The position numbers were made by a program, and so were the translations under genes. 32,861 nt of DNA from Salaquimonas sp. (GTDB lineage: Bacteria; Pseudomonadota; Alphaproteobacteria; Rhizobiales; Rhizobiaceae). The stretch spans positions 1 through 32,861 of the forward strand of contig JANQQM010000110.1 in NCBI GenBank assembly GCA_028289365.1. Reading direction: 5' to 3'. Each line of letters opens with the position of its first letter. The stretch's first letter is position 1. Below, in pieces: positions 15,351 through 23,563 of this stretch. Under the pieces are notes generated by a model. The model was given only the letters and a program-made list of their open reading frames with translations, was not told where the DNA came from and ran no database searches.

Positions 15351-16555
15351 GCGATGTCTGGTTGCATGTGATTGGTATAGGAGAGGATGGTCTTGACGGC
15401 CTTAGTACCGAGGCGCAGAAACTGGTGGAGACTGCCGAGGTGATTGTCGGTGGCGACCGGCATCACAAGCTGGCAATGAACCCTGAGGCTGAACGGGTCG
15501 CCTGGCCTTCGCCATTTGATGCAATGATCGAGACGATCAAGGGTTTTAGTGACAAACGGATCGTTGTTCTTGTTACAGGTGACCCGCTCTGGTTTTCGGT
15601 TGGCGCAAGATTGACCAAGGCGATAGACCGAAGCGAAATCAAGTTTCACCCCCAGCTCTCCTCGTTTCAGTGGGCTTCTTGCAGGCTTGGCTGGTCCCTG
15701 GCTGATGTCGAGACCGTGACTATTCACGGACGACCGGCAGAACAGATATTGCCGTTAATTGCACCGGGTGCCCGATTGCTGATCCTGACCAAGGACAAGA
15801 CGTCTCCGGGAACAGTGGCCCAAATGCTGCGCGAGCGCGGCTATGGGCAATCAAGGATGATTGTACTGTCTGCCCTGGGTGGTCCGGACGAACAGCAGTT
15901 TGAAGGAACAGCGCAAGACTGGAATATCGAAGTTCCGGATTTTCACGTGCTAGCGGTGTCGTGTGTCGCAGGCGAGAGTGCGCGGGTATTACCGCGAACC
16001 GGATTGCCGGATGACGTCTTTGTTCATGACGGGAAGATGACCAAACAGGCTATCCGTGCATTGACATTGGCAAAGCTTGCGCCGGTGCGAGGCGGTATGT
16101 TGTGGGACATTGGCTGCGGTTGCGGTTCGGTCGCCATCGAGTGGATGCGCGGCGCCGCTGAAGCGCGGGCGATTGGCCTTGAGCCTAATGCGGATCGTCG
16201 AGAAATGGCGACTGAAAATGCTTTGACTCTGGGTGCGCCGGCATTGCAGCTGATCGATGCCCGCGCACCGGAGGGGATGAGTGACTTGCCAGATCCTGAT
16301 GCGATTTTCATCGGTGGCGGTTTGACAATGGAAGTCGCGGATAAATGCCTCGCCGCCCTCAAGCCATTTGGCAGGTTGGTTGCCAATGCCGTGACGCTGG
16401 AAAGCGAGGCTTTGCTGTGCGAATTACACCGCAAACATGGTGGAGAACTGGTCCGAATATCGGCAAGTGCAGCCGAGCCTGTGGGCGCCTATAGAGGATG
16501 GCGTACTGCCATGCCGGTGACACAATGGAGCATGGCAAAAGGGGGTGCCGCATGA
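15347..16555 (+). CDS. cobL: Precorrin-6Y C5,15-methyltransferase (decarboxylating), CbiE-CbiT fusion (CobL)
   Basis: CobL methylates C-5 and C-15 and decarboxylates the C-12 acetate side chain of precorrin-6B. The 402-residue protein joins an N-terminal CbiE-type tetrapyrrole methylase domain (about residues 4-200; HVIGIGEDGLDGL, VTGDPLWFSVG) to a C-terminal CbiT-type SAM methyltransferase domain (about 215-395; GMLWDIGCGCGSVAIEWMR near 250-268 and DAIFIGGGL near 322). The frame is open from 15314, but ATG 15347 gives the ATGA overlap with the cobH stop and the usual N-terminus. Fusion of E and T is usual in the aerobic-type gene set, while early-cobalt organisms often keep them apart. Confidence 0.96.
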   Translation: MSDVWLHVIGIGEDGLDGLSTEAQKLVETAEVIVGGDRHHKLAMNPEAERVAWPSPFDAMIETIKGFSDKRIVVLVTGDPLWFSVGARLTKAIDRSEIKFHPQLSSFQWASCRLGWSLADVETVTIHGRPAEQILPLIAPGARLLILTKDKTSPGTVAQMLRERGYGQSRMIVLSALGGPDEQQFEGTAQDWNIEVPDFHVLAVSCVAGESARVLPRTGLPDDVFVHDGKMTKQAIRALTLAKLAPVRGGMLWDIGCGCGSVAIEWMRGAAEARAIGLEPNADRREMATENALTLGAPALQLIDARAPEGMSDLPDPDAIFIGGGLTMEVADKCLAALKPFGRLVANAVTLESEALLCELHRKHGGELVRISASAAEPVGAYRGWRTAMPVTQWSMAKGGAA

Positions 16556-17295
16556 CCGGCAAGATCTATGCGCTTGGCGTCGGGCCCGGCGACAAGGAAC
16601 TGATTACGCTGAAGGCGCACAGGATACTTGGTACGGTTGGAATAATTGTCTATCCGGCGCCGGATACCGGACCCAGTTTCGCGAGATCGATTGTCGACGA
16701 CTACATAAAGAACTGGCAGATCGAGATCCCGATTGTCATTCCGATGCGCCTGGAGCGATTTCCAGCGCGTGAAATCTATGACAAGGCTGCAGTCGATATC
16801 GCCGCGCATCTGCAGGCAGATCGTGACGTGGCGGTACTGTGCGAGGGCGATCCGTTTTTCTACGGTTCTTTCATGTACTTGTTCGAGCGCTTGGAAGGTA
16901 TGTATGAGATCGAGGTTGTTCCTGGGGTTTCCTCATTAATGGCATGTGCTGCTGCCTTACGCCGTCCGCTGGCGGCGCGCAATGACGCGCTGACGGTCAT
17001 ACCGGCGCCGATGCACAACCGGCAGATCCTGGAATTGCTGGAGCGCAGTGATGCTGCCGCAATCATGAAGATCGGGCGCCATTTTGTCCGCATGCGGGAG
17101 TTGATAAAGCAGGCCGGATTGATGCAGGCAGCCGGATATCTGGAGCGCGTGGGGCTTGAAAATCAGCGGATCATGCCGTTAAGCGAAGTCGAAGAGGATA
17201 GTGCTCCGTATTTTTCCATGATTTTGATCTACAAGGGCGCTGAGGGCTGGATACAGGACTGTGAAATGCCGACGCAATCGGGACTTTCGGCATGA
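16552..17295 (+). CDS. cobI: Precorrin-2 C20-methyltransferase (CobI/CbiL)
   Basis: CobI methylates C-20 of precorrin-2 (or of cobalt-precorrin-2, as CbiL). The 247-residue protein opens with KIYALGVGPGDKELITLKA, the SAM-binding GVGPGD motif of tetrapyrrole methylases. CEGDPFFYGSFMYLFERL near 98-115 and VPGVSSLMACAAAL near 123-136 are typical of C20 methyltransferases. The open frame starts at 16498, but ATG 16552 follows GGGGGTG and overlaps the cobL stop by four bases (ATGA), so it is chosen. It ends by overlapping the next start by four bases as well. Confidence 0.95.
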   Translation: MTGKIYALGVGPGDKELITLKAHRILGTVGIIVYPAPDTGPSFARSIVDDYIKNWQIEIPIVIPMRLERFPAREIYDKAAVDIAAHLQADRDVAVLCEGDPFFYGSFMYLFERLEGMYEIEVVPGVSSLMACAAALRRPLAARNDALTVIPAPMHNRQILELLERSDAAAIMKIGRHFVRMRELIKQAGLMQAAGYLERVGLENQRIMPLSEVEEDSAPYFSMILIYKGAEGWIQDCEMPTQSGLSA

Positions 17296-19127
17296 GCAAG
17301 CCGTCTGTAATCATCCTTTCGCCTTCCGATCTCGGTCTGGCCGAAAAGATTGCTGCTGCAATCAACGGCAAGGTCGAAGCCTATGCAAAGCGCATTGAGC
17401 AGGCTGAGAACCAGTTTGCCGATCCGAAACAGCATCTTCAGCAGCTATTCCTGGCTGGCACGCCGATCATTGCCATCATGGCGACGGGTGCGGTCATGCG
17501 ATTGCTTGCGCCAGTGTTGGATGACAAGAAAAACGAGCCGCCTGTTCTGGTGGTTGCCAGTGATGGTTCTTGCGTCGTGCCGCTACTGGGCGGGCATCAT
17601 GGTGCCAATAATCTTGCGCGCAGCATTGCGGAAGCAATCGACGGGGATGCTGCCATTACAACATCAGGTGATTTGAAGTTCGGCGTGGCACTAGACGCTC
17701 CGCCTGCCGGCTACGCTTTGGCCAATCACGATGCCGCGAAGGAATTGATGGCGAAATTGCTGTCGGGTGAGGCGGCACGTCTGGATGGAGAGGCGGAGTG
17801 GCTGTCGTCATCTCAGATCCCGTTCTCGCCAAATGGGGAAGTTGCTCTCCGGATTACCGATCAGCAATCTGCGCCTGGGACGGAGGAGCTTGTTTATCAT
17901 CCAGCAAATCTTGTTCTGGGCATGGGATGCGAGCGAGGTGCCGATCCGCACGAAGCGATTGATCTTGCAGAGCGAGTAATCGCAGATAGTGGATTTACCC
18001 AGCAGTCAATCGCCTGTGTGGCGTCGATTGATCTCAAAGCTGATGAGCCCGCTATCCACCGGGTTGCCGAGCACTTCGGTGTGCCGGCGATGTTCTTCAC
18101 CGCGGAAGAACTGGAATTGCAGGCGCCGCGGCTCGTCAACCCCTCCGACGTCGTGTTTGCGGAGACCGGTTGTCATGGTGTTGCGGAAGGCGCTGCATTG
18201 GCGATGGTGGGGGCAGATGGATGCCTGGCAGTCGAAAAAAAGAAATCGAAGCGGGTAACAGCTGCGATCGCGCGGTCAACCACCCCGATCACCGAATTTG
18301 CCGGGCGGTCTAGAGGAACGCTTTTTGTTGTTGGTATTGGGCCGGGTAAAGCTTCATGGCGGTCGCCGGAAGTGACCTCAATGATCGAGGCATCTAGCGA
18401 TCTGGTCGGCTATTCGCTTTATCTCGATCTGATCGAGGATATCGGTATTGGCAAGATCCGCCATGATTTTGATCTCGGCGCCGAGGAATTGCGGGTTCGT
18501 CATGCGATGGAGCTTGCCGGAGAAGGCAAAACGGTTTGCCTGATCTGTTCGGGGGACGCCGGAATCTACGCGATGGCGACGCTGGTATTTGAACTCTTGG
18601 AAAAGGGCGGGTTGAGCGAGGCGGCCCGGAAAATTGCGATTGAAGTATCACCGGGCATATCGGCATTGCAGGCCGCAGCGTCCCTGGCAGGCGCGCCACT
18701 TGGACATGATTTTTGTACCATATCCCTTTCGGATCTGCTGACGCCCTGGCCTGATATCGAGCGAAGGGTCACCGCAGCAGCAGAAGGGGATTTTGTCATT
18801 GCATTTTATAATCCGGTTTCGCGCCGCAGACGCAGGCAGCTGGCTGACGCCAAACAAATCCTGTTGACGCATCGGCCTGCCGACACCCCGGTGATCCTGG
18901 CGACGAATCTTGGCCGGAAGGGCGAGGCGGTTCGTGTTGTTCCTCTTACCGATTTGCAGGTGGAAGACGTGGACATGTTGACGGTGGTGCTCGTCGGCTC
19001 TTCCCAATCGAGGGTCGTGAAAACGGGCGACGGCAAGAACTGGGTCTATACACCGCGCGGCTATGCGGCAAAGGAGGGGACCGGCATCACCCAACATGGC
19101 GAAAACCCAGGGGAAGCAGCACAGTGA
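17292..19127 (+). CDS. cobJ: CbiG-CobJ fusion: cobalt-precorrin-5A hydrolase / precorrin-3B C17-methyltransferase
   Basis: A 611-residue fusion. Residues about 1-335 are CbiG-like: an N-terminal domain with IIAIMATGAVMRLLAPVL and GGHHGANNLAR, a middle region, and a C-terminal CobE/CbiG_C domain with LVLGMGCERGADPHEA and VASIDLKADEPA. CbiG opens the delta-lactone of cobalt-precorrin-5A and releases acetaldehyde. From about residue 343 (LFVVGIGPGK) to the end is a CobJ/CbiH tetrapyrrole methylase with CSGDAGIYAMA near 416 and FYNPVSRRRRRQL near 505, responsible for C-17 methylation and ring contraction. Having CbiG implies the ring-contraction chemistry of the early-cobalt route. It overlaps cobI by four bases and cobM by four bases (GTGA). 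Confidence 0.95.
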   Translation: MSKPSVIILSPSDLGLAEKIAAAINGKVEAYAKRIEQAENQFADPKQHLQQLFLAGTPIIAIMATGAVMRLLAPVLDDKKNEPPVLVVASDGSCVVPLLGGHHGANNLARSIAEAIDGDAAITTSGDLKFGVALDAPPAGYALANHDAAKELMAKLLSGEAARLDGEAEWLSSSQIPFSPNGEVALRITDQQSAPGTEELVYHPANLVLGMGCERGADPHEAIDLAERVIADSGFTQQSIACVASIDLKADEPAIHRVAEHFGVPAMFFTAEELELQAPRLVNPSDVVFAETGCHGVAEGAALAMVGADGCLAVEKKKSKRVTAAIARSTTPITEFAGRSRGTLFVVGIGPGKASWRSPEVTSMIEASSDLVGYSLYLDLIEDIGIGKIRHDFDLGAEELRVRHAMELAGEGKTVCLICSGDAGIYAMATLVFELLEKGGLSEAARKIAIEVSPGISALQAAASLAGAPLGHDFCTISLSDLLTPWPDIERRVTAAAEGDFVIAFYNPVSRRRRRQLADAKQILLTHRPADTPVILATNLGRKGEAVRVVPLTDLQVEDVDMLTVVLVGSSQSRVVKTGDGKNWVYTPRGYAAKEGTGITQHGENPGEAAQ

Positions 19128-19891
19128 AGGTCTATTTCATTGGTGCCGGACCGGGGGCAGCCGACCTGATTACCCTGCGCGGATACCGGTTGATCGAGAA
19201 ATGCCCGGTATGCCTTTATGCGGGTTCGCTGGTTCCGCCGGAAATTGTCGATGCTGCGCCGAAAGATGCCTTGGTGATGGACACCGCACCAATGCATCTG
19301 GATGCCATCATGTCCGAAATCGAAAAGGCTCACCAAAATAAGCTCGATGTCGCACGGGTTCATTCCGGCGATCCGTCAATCTATGGCGCTATTGCTGAAC
19401 AGATGCGTCGTCTGGATGCGTTGGGAATTGAGTATGAAGTCGTGCCTGGCGTGCCTGCCTTTACCGCAGCTGCTGCTGCGCTGAAGACCGAAATGACGCT
19501 TCCGGAAGTTGCGCAGACGGTGATTGTTACCCGGACCGGCATGAAGGCGTCTTCGATGCCGGACGGGGAGCAATTGGAGGTTTTGGGCAAGTCCGGCGCG
19601 ACGCTTGCGATCCACCTTTCCATTAGAAACCTTGAATATATACGGCGGACCCTGGAACCCTATTATGGAAGCAATTGTCCGGTCGTCATTGCCTATCGGG
19701 CGACCTGGCCAGATGAATTGTATATCCGCACCACGCTGGCGGAGATGCGGCAGAAGGTTCGCGAAGCCAAGATAACTCGCACGGCTCTGGTGATGGTTGG
19801 GAAGGTGTTTGGCGAAAATGAATTTCGTGATTCCGACCTGTATAACGCAGATTTTTCACATATTTTGCGAAATCGGGGGAAAAAAAGGTAA
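19124..19891 (+). CDS. cobM: Precorrin-4 C11-methyltransferase (CobM/CbiF)
   Basis: CobM methylates C-11 of precorrin-4 (cobalt-precorrin-4 in the CbiF version). The 255-residue protein has the N-terminal VYFIGAGPGAADLITLRG, CPVCLYAGSLVPPE near 28-41, VHSGDPSIYGA near 77-87, VPGVPAFTAAAA near 105-116 and VIVTRTG near 132, all typical of the C11 enzyme. It begins with GTG at 19124, overlapping the cobJ stop as GTGA; no ATG nearby gives the right N-terminus. It is the last gene of this overlapping run; a 153-base gap follows. I see no clear terminator. Confidence 0.95.
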   Translation: MKVYFIGAGPGAADLITLRGYRLIEKCPVCLYAGSLVPPEIVDAAPKDALVMDTAPMHLDAIMSEIEKAHQNKLDVARVHSGDPSIYGAIAEQMRRLDALGIEYEVVPGVPAFTAAAAALKTEMTLPEVAQTVIVTRTGMKASSMPDGEQLEVLGKSGATLAIHLSIRNLEYIRRTLEPYYGSNCPVVIAYRATWPDELYIRTTLAEMRQKVREAKITRTALVMVGKVFGENEFRDSDLYNADFSHILRNRGKKR

Positions 19892-20044
19892 GATTTTGCC
19901 TCAATTAACGATTTTGAATGCTTTTTTGTTGCAATTTCGCCGCATCTATCGTTTTACGTGTATAACACGAACAGAAATGTATTCCCATCGGCATATAATC
20001 AACTATTGATGTGCCCATGTTTTTGAAAATTTTGGATTATTGAA
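19892..20044. other. 153-base AT-rich gap between cobM and the unknown gene pair
   Basis: No gene is seen. The stretch is AT-rich and holds a 13-base palindrome CGTGTATAACACG (19957-19969: CGTGT/ACACG around ATA), which may be an operator or promoter-associated site for the two unknown genes downstream. Promoter boxes cannot be assigned with confidence. Confidence 0.3.
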
Positions 20045-20236
20045 ATGCCCGATAGCGCCAGCAAGCGACGTGAGCAAGCGATCGCTGACAAGATCAAGAC
20101 CCGTGCCAAGGCCCATCTGAAAGGCTTTGGCGGAAATCGGTTTCCCGAGACCAAGCGGGAAATGCCGACGGATGTGGCCGAACGCGGGCTGCAAAATCTC
20201 GCCAAGGCTGCCGCAGGCGTAAAAATCAATCATTAA
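20045..20236 (+). CDS. Hypothetical small basic protein (63 aa)
   Basis: A short basic, charged protein (about 63 residues) rich in Lys, Arg and Ala, with probable helices at both ends (KRREQAIADKIKTRAKAHLKG and AERGLQNLAKAAAG) separated by a NRFPETKREMP linker. I do not recognise it. There is no signal peptide, membrane segment or cysteine. The ribosome-binding signal ahead of ATG 20045 is weak (TTTTGGATTATTGAA). Support is codon-like composition, placement 20 bases before the next gene on the same strand, and the absence of a better competing frame. It might be a DNA- or RNA-binding protein, but that is a guess from charge alone. Confidence 0.5.
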   Translation: MPDSASKRREQAIADKIKTRAKAHLKGFGGNRFPETKREMPTDVAERGLQNLAKAAAGVKINH

Positions 20237-20256
20237 GCTCTATTGGGGGGTAGCGG

Positions 20257-20868
20257 ATGGGGTATCTGCCGCCAGGTGGTTTTTTGCACCTTGCAACCAG
20301 CAAAACGTTGGTCGTTTCGACACTGAGGCGGGCGATACAGGATTTCTGCAAGGCATGCGGGGATATAGAGCCGTTTTTTGACGATGACGCGTTTGAGGTC
20401 TGTGCTGCCGACTGGCAGGAGAAAGTCCATGAATGGAGCATGACCTACCGGCAGGAGTTTTCTGAATCGACAGGCCTGCCTTCTGATGAAGAAACGATAA
20501 GTCATATTAAATATGCAGGAGCGCTTTTGTGTGCGCTTACCCAATGCGAAAATGATCCGGTCGAGGCCGTGCTCGTGAATGGAATACTACCACCCCTTCA
20601 GCGAGATCTTATCGTAGCCTATCCGAACGAATATATCATGTTCATGGCCGTGTATTGGCTGTTTAGCGAGCAACAATATCAGCGCGGTGAAACCATGCTG
20701 TATGACATTGAAAATCCGCCGATGAATTCGCGCTATTCGAGGGCCATGGTGCATTACCTTCGAATGGGCAGGAACGGACATTCTTCAACAGTACGTACGC
20801 CGGCGGACTTCTACATGATATTCAAGACCATGGATCTATATGGTGTCGAATGCGACTATCGCGACTAG
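20257..20868 (+). CDS. Hypothetical protein (203 aa), unknown function
   Basis: A soluble, mostly helical protein of 203 residues that I do not recognise. It has CKAC (Cys33/Cys36), further single cysteines, a Trp-rich part (ADWQEKVHEWSMTY) and an acidic segment FDDDAFE. The C-terminal half has aromatic YPNEYIMFMAVYWLFSEQQYQRGE, which is amphipathic rather than a clean membrane helix. ATG 20257 has a strong ribosome-binding site (TTGGGGGG at 20243-20250), so it is well translated in principle. It ends four bases inside the convergent cobK gene (tail-to-tail). Together with the small gene ahead of it, it forms a two-gene unit between two cobalamin blocks; no cobalamin role can be inferred. Confidence 0.75.
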   Translation: MGYLPPGGFLHLATSKTLVVSTLRRAIQDFCKACGDIEPFFDDDAFEVCAADWQEKVHEWSMTYRQEFSESTGLPSDEETISHIKYAGALLCALTQCENDPVEAVLVNGILPPLQRDLIVAYPNEYIMFMAVYWLFSEQQYQRGETMLYDIENPPMNSRYSRAMVHYLRMGRNGHSSTVRTPADFYMIFKTMDLYGVECDYRD

Positions 20869-21539
20869 CCGTCCGGACGAGCAATCATGATGACAGGTAT
20901 CTGAAGTTTCCGCGCTGCCTCAATCTTTGCATAGGAAGCAGCGCCACCGGAATTTCGACATATGATCATGTCGATGGACAAATCTTTCAAAAGCGCGATT
21001 TCTTCTGATACATTCCCCGGTTTGCCAATCCGGATTTCATGCCTCGGCATAGAAAGTTGCCGGGCAGGTGAGTCCACCATGCGGACGATGAAATGGACAT
21101 CGGCACGGCCGGCAAACTGTTCAATGTACTGGCTGCCGAGCGCCAATAGTACTTTGCTGTTCTGAGGAATGGCATCGCGTGCCTGTACAAGAGAGGCAAC
21201 CTCGATCCATTGATCGCCTGACACTTTCTCCCATGCGGGTCGCTGGTGAATTTCAAATGCAATACCGGTGCTTTGTGCCGCGCGTTTTGCGTTGGCGGAA
21301 ATCTGATTGGCAAACGGGTGGGTTGCGTCGATGAGCCGGTTGAATTTTTTCTCGGTCAGATACTTCGCCAAGCCTTCAGCGCCACCGAAACCGCCGACTC
21401 GTAACTTGCCCTCGACCGAAGATGGTTCGCGCGTACGGCCAGCGAGCGAGGTCGTGACATCATGGCCAGCCTGGACCAGTTCCTCGGCCAGCTTTACGGC
21501 TTCTGCCGTTCCGCCAAGAATGAGTATTTTTTCAACCAT
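20865..21539 (-). CDS. cobK: Precorrin-6A reductase (CobK/CbiJ)
   Basis: CobK reduces precorrin-6A to precorrin-6B with NADPH (CbiJ does the cobalt-containing form). The 224-residue protein begins EKILILGGTAEAVKLAEEL with the family dinucleotide-binding GGT[AG]EA motif, followed by VGGFGGAEGLAKYL near 50, IDATHPFANQIS near 70-81 (the conserved D-A-[TS]-H-P-[FY]-A signature) and ICRNSGGAASYAKIEAAR near 193-210. A TTG at 21542 extends the frame by one codon; ATG 21539 is preferred and overlaps the end of cbiD by eight bases, so the two are translationally coupled. It is convergent with the unknown 203-aa gene. Confidence 0.95.
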   Translation of the reverse strand: MVEKILILGGTAEAVKLAEELVQAGHDVTTSLAGRTREPSSVEGKLRVGGFGGAEGLAKYLTEKKFNRLIDATHPFANQISANAKRAAQSTGIAFEIHQRPAWEKVSGDQWIEVASLVQARDAIPQNSKVLLALGSQYIEQFAGRADVHFIVRMVDSPARQLSMPRHEIRIGKPGNVSEEIALLKDLSIDMIICRNSGGAASYAKIEAARKLQIPVIMIARPDG

Positions 21540-22641
21540 CAAAACCCGCCCGCGCCAAGAGTTCGCCGGCCCTGCTCACGACCAGCAACTCGACTGCAAC
21601 TGGCGCATTGCCCAGGGTTTCGACCGCCTTTTTTCGTGCCAAAATCGCGATTTGCGTGGCAAGGTCGATCTTGTTTTCCTGAGTCAGTTCAAGCACTTCC
21701 AATGCAGAGTTGGCATCAAGAATCTGCTTCTTAAAGTTCTGATTCAATCCGGTTTGAATTGCCAGGTCTGCAAGAAACTCCATGTTGACCTGACTACGCC
21801 CGGAATGCAGATCAAGCGATCCGTTGGCTAGTTTTGCCATCTTTGCGAAACCGCCTGCAATAGTCAGTTTCGGCAGGGGATGGTTGCGCAGATATTTCAA
21901 CAAGCCGCCTGCGAAATCACCCATGTCGAGAATCGCGATTTCGGGGAAAGCATGAATTTCGCAAGCAAGACTTTCCGACGTAGAACCGGTCGCACCAAGC
22001 ACATGTTCAATCCCGCTTGCCCTGCAAACATCGATGCCGCGATGGATTGAATGTATCCAGGCGGAACAGGAGAACGGATGGACAATTCCGGTCGTGCCGA
22101 GGATCGAAATTCCACCAACGATCCCCAGCCTGGGATTCCATGTTTGTTTGGCCAGGTTCTTGCCGTCGGGCACCGAGATCGTGATTTCGATGTCGGCTGG
22201 CCTATCATGATATTTGCAAAGTTCTGTGATGACATCGGTCATCATTGCACGGGGAATGGGGTTGATGGCCGGTTCACCCGGTGCGATTGGCAAGCCTGCC
22301 TTTGTGACGGTGCCGACACCTTCGCCTGCCAGAAAGGTGATGCCTGTGCCTGGCTGGCCAGGGCGGACCGTCGATATGATCGTCGCACCATGGGTGACAT
22401 CAGGATCATCACCGGCATCCTTGACAATCCCGGCAGTGGCCGAGCCCGTCTCAAGTTTTTCTACTGCCAATGCGAAAGCCGGTTGTTCGCCCTTGGGTAG
22501 TGTGATGGTCACCGGGTCGGAGAACTCGCCCGTTAAAAGCGCGGTCAAAGCGGATTTTGTAGCAGCGGTTGCGCAGGCGCCAGTTGTCCAGCCCTTGCGC
22601 AATTCCGATGATGGTTTATCCACTCTTTCGGTCTTTGCCAT
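21532..22641 (-). CDS. cbiD: Cobalt-precorrin-5B (C1)-methyltransferase CbiD
   Basis: CbiD methylates C-1 of cobalt-precorrin-5B, the step carried out by CobF in the aerobic set. The 369-residue protein has the family N-terminus LRKGWTTGACATAATKSAL (about residues 13-31), VKDAGDDPDVTHGA near 74-87, and GISILGTTGIVHPFS near 176-190, which are hallmark CbiD sequences. No CobF-type gene lies in the window, so CbiD is the visible C-1 methylase. It faces away from cobA, with about 64 bases between the two start codons, and precedes cobK with an eight-base overlap. Confidence 0.96.
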   Translation of the reverse strand: MAKTERVDKPSSELRKGWTTGACATAATKSALTALLTGEFSDPVTITLPKGEQPAFALAVEKLETGSATAGIVKDAGDDPDVTHGATIISTVRPGQPGTGITFLAGEGVGTVTKAGLPIAPGEPAINPIPRAMMTDVITELCKYHDRPADIEITISVPDGKNLAKQTWNPRLGIVGGISILGTTGIVHPFSCSAWIHSIHRGIDVCRASGIEHVLGATGSTSESLACEIHAFPEIAILDMGDFAGGLLKYLRNHPLPKLTIAGGFAKMAKLANGSLDLHSGRSQVNMEFLADLAIQTGLNQNFKKQILDANSALEVLELTQENKIDLATQIAILARKKAVETLGNAPVAVELLVVSRAGELLARAGFDG

Positions 22642-22705
22642 TTGCGTCTTATATGCGACGCGATTGCGCTCGCCAATGAAGATGATTTATGACGTTATAG
22701 GGAAA

Positions 22706-23563
22706 ATGCACAAAGGGCAGGTCGTGAGCAAATACGGCATCAACGAAAATGAGTTTCTACCAGGCAGTGTCTGGCTGGTGGGTGCCGGTCCGGGTGATCC
22801 CGGCCTGTTGACCCTGCATGCAGCAAATGCACTCGCGCAGGCAGATGTCATTGTCTATGACGCGCTTGTCAGCGAAGAAATACTGAAAATGGCCAAACCG
22901 GGAGCAGTGCTGAAATATGCGGGTAAGCGCGGCGGCAAGCCGTCGCTAAAACAACGTGATATTTCGTTGATTCTGGTGGAACTGGCGCGCGCGGGTAATC
23001 GTGTTCTCAGGCTCAAGGGTGGCGACCCCTATATTTTTGGCCGTGGCGGCGAAGAAGCGCTGGCTCTGGTAGAACACGGCATCACCTTCCGCGTGGTTCC
23101 CGGAATATCAGCTGGCGTCGGTGGGCTTGCGGCGGCGGGCATTCCGCTGACGCATCGCGACATCAATCAGACCGTGACCTTCGTGACGGGGCATGATGCC
23201 AGTGGTGAAATGCCGGGCTCAATCGACTGGCATGCCTTGGCGAGAAGCTCGCCTGTGATCGTTTTCTATATGGCAATGAAGCATTGGGAAAACATTGCCG
23301 GTCAGTTGCTCAATACCGGGCGACCGACCAGCGAGCCGGTTGCATTTATCTGTAATGCGACGACGGATCAGCAGTGCGTTCTTGAAACGACACTGAGTAA
23401 ATCCGTGGAAGATTTGGCGCAATCCGATCTGCAACCGCCGTCTTTAATTGTGGTTGGCAAAGTCGTTTCCCTGCGGGCCGGGTTGGACTGGTACGGTGCG
23501 CTTACCGGAAAGATCCTGAATCCAGATCCCCTGATGCGAAACGTTCAACAGGAAGCGGGATGA
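22706..23563 (+). CDS. cobA: Uroporphyrinogen-III C-methyltransferase (SUMT)
   Basis: CobA adds methyl groups at C-2 and C-7 of uroporphyrinogen III, making precorrin-2, the branch compound for cobalamin and siroheme. The SUMT domain is complete: SVWLVGAGPGDPGLLTL, GKRGGKPSLKQRDIS, LRLKGGDPYIFGRGGEE and VPGISAGVGGLAAAGIPLTHRD. There is no CysG-type dehydrogenase/chelatase domain. The frame is open upstream far into the opposite cbiD, so the start is uncertain: ATG 22676, ATG 22706 and GTG 22724 all fit. I choose 22706 (TAGGGAAA just ahead; 285 aa) but 22724, with AGGGCAGG close by, is nearly as good. It overlaps cobB by four bases. Confidence 0.93.
   Translation: MHKGQVVSKYGINENEFLPGSVWLVGAGPGDPGLLTLHAANALAQADVIVYDALVSEEILKMAKPGAVLKYAGKRGGKPSLKQRDISLILVELARAGNRVLRLKGGDPYIFGRGGEEALALVEHGITFRVVPGISAGVGGLAAAGIPLTHRDINQTVTFVTGHDASGEMPGSIDWHALARSSPVIVFYMAMKHWENIAGQLLNTGRPTSEPVAFICNATTDQQCVLETTLSKSVEDLAQSDLQPPSLIVVGKVVSLRAGLDWYGALTGKILNPDPLMRNVQQEAG

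Noticed and set aside
22214-22675. Long N-terminal extension of cobA opposite cbiD
   Set aside because: It is the antisense of cbiD; the SUMT domain begins well after 22706 and no family member has such an extension.
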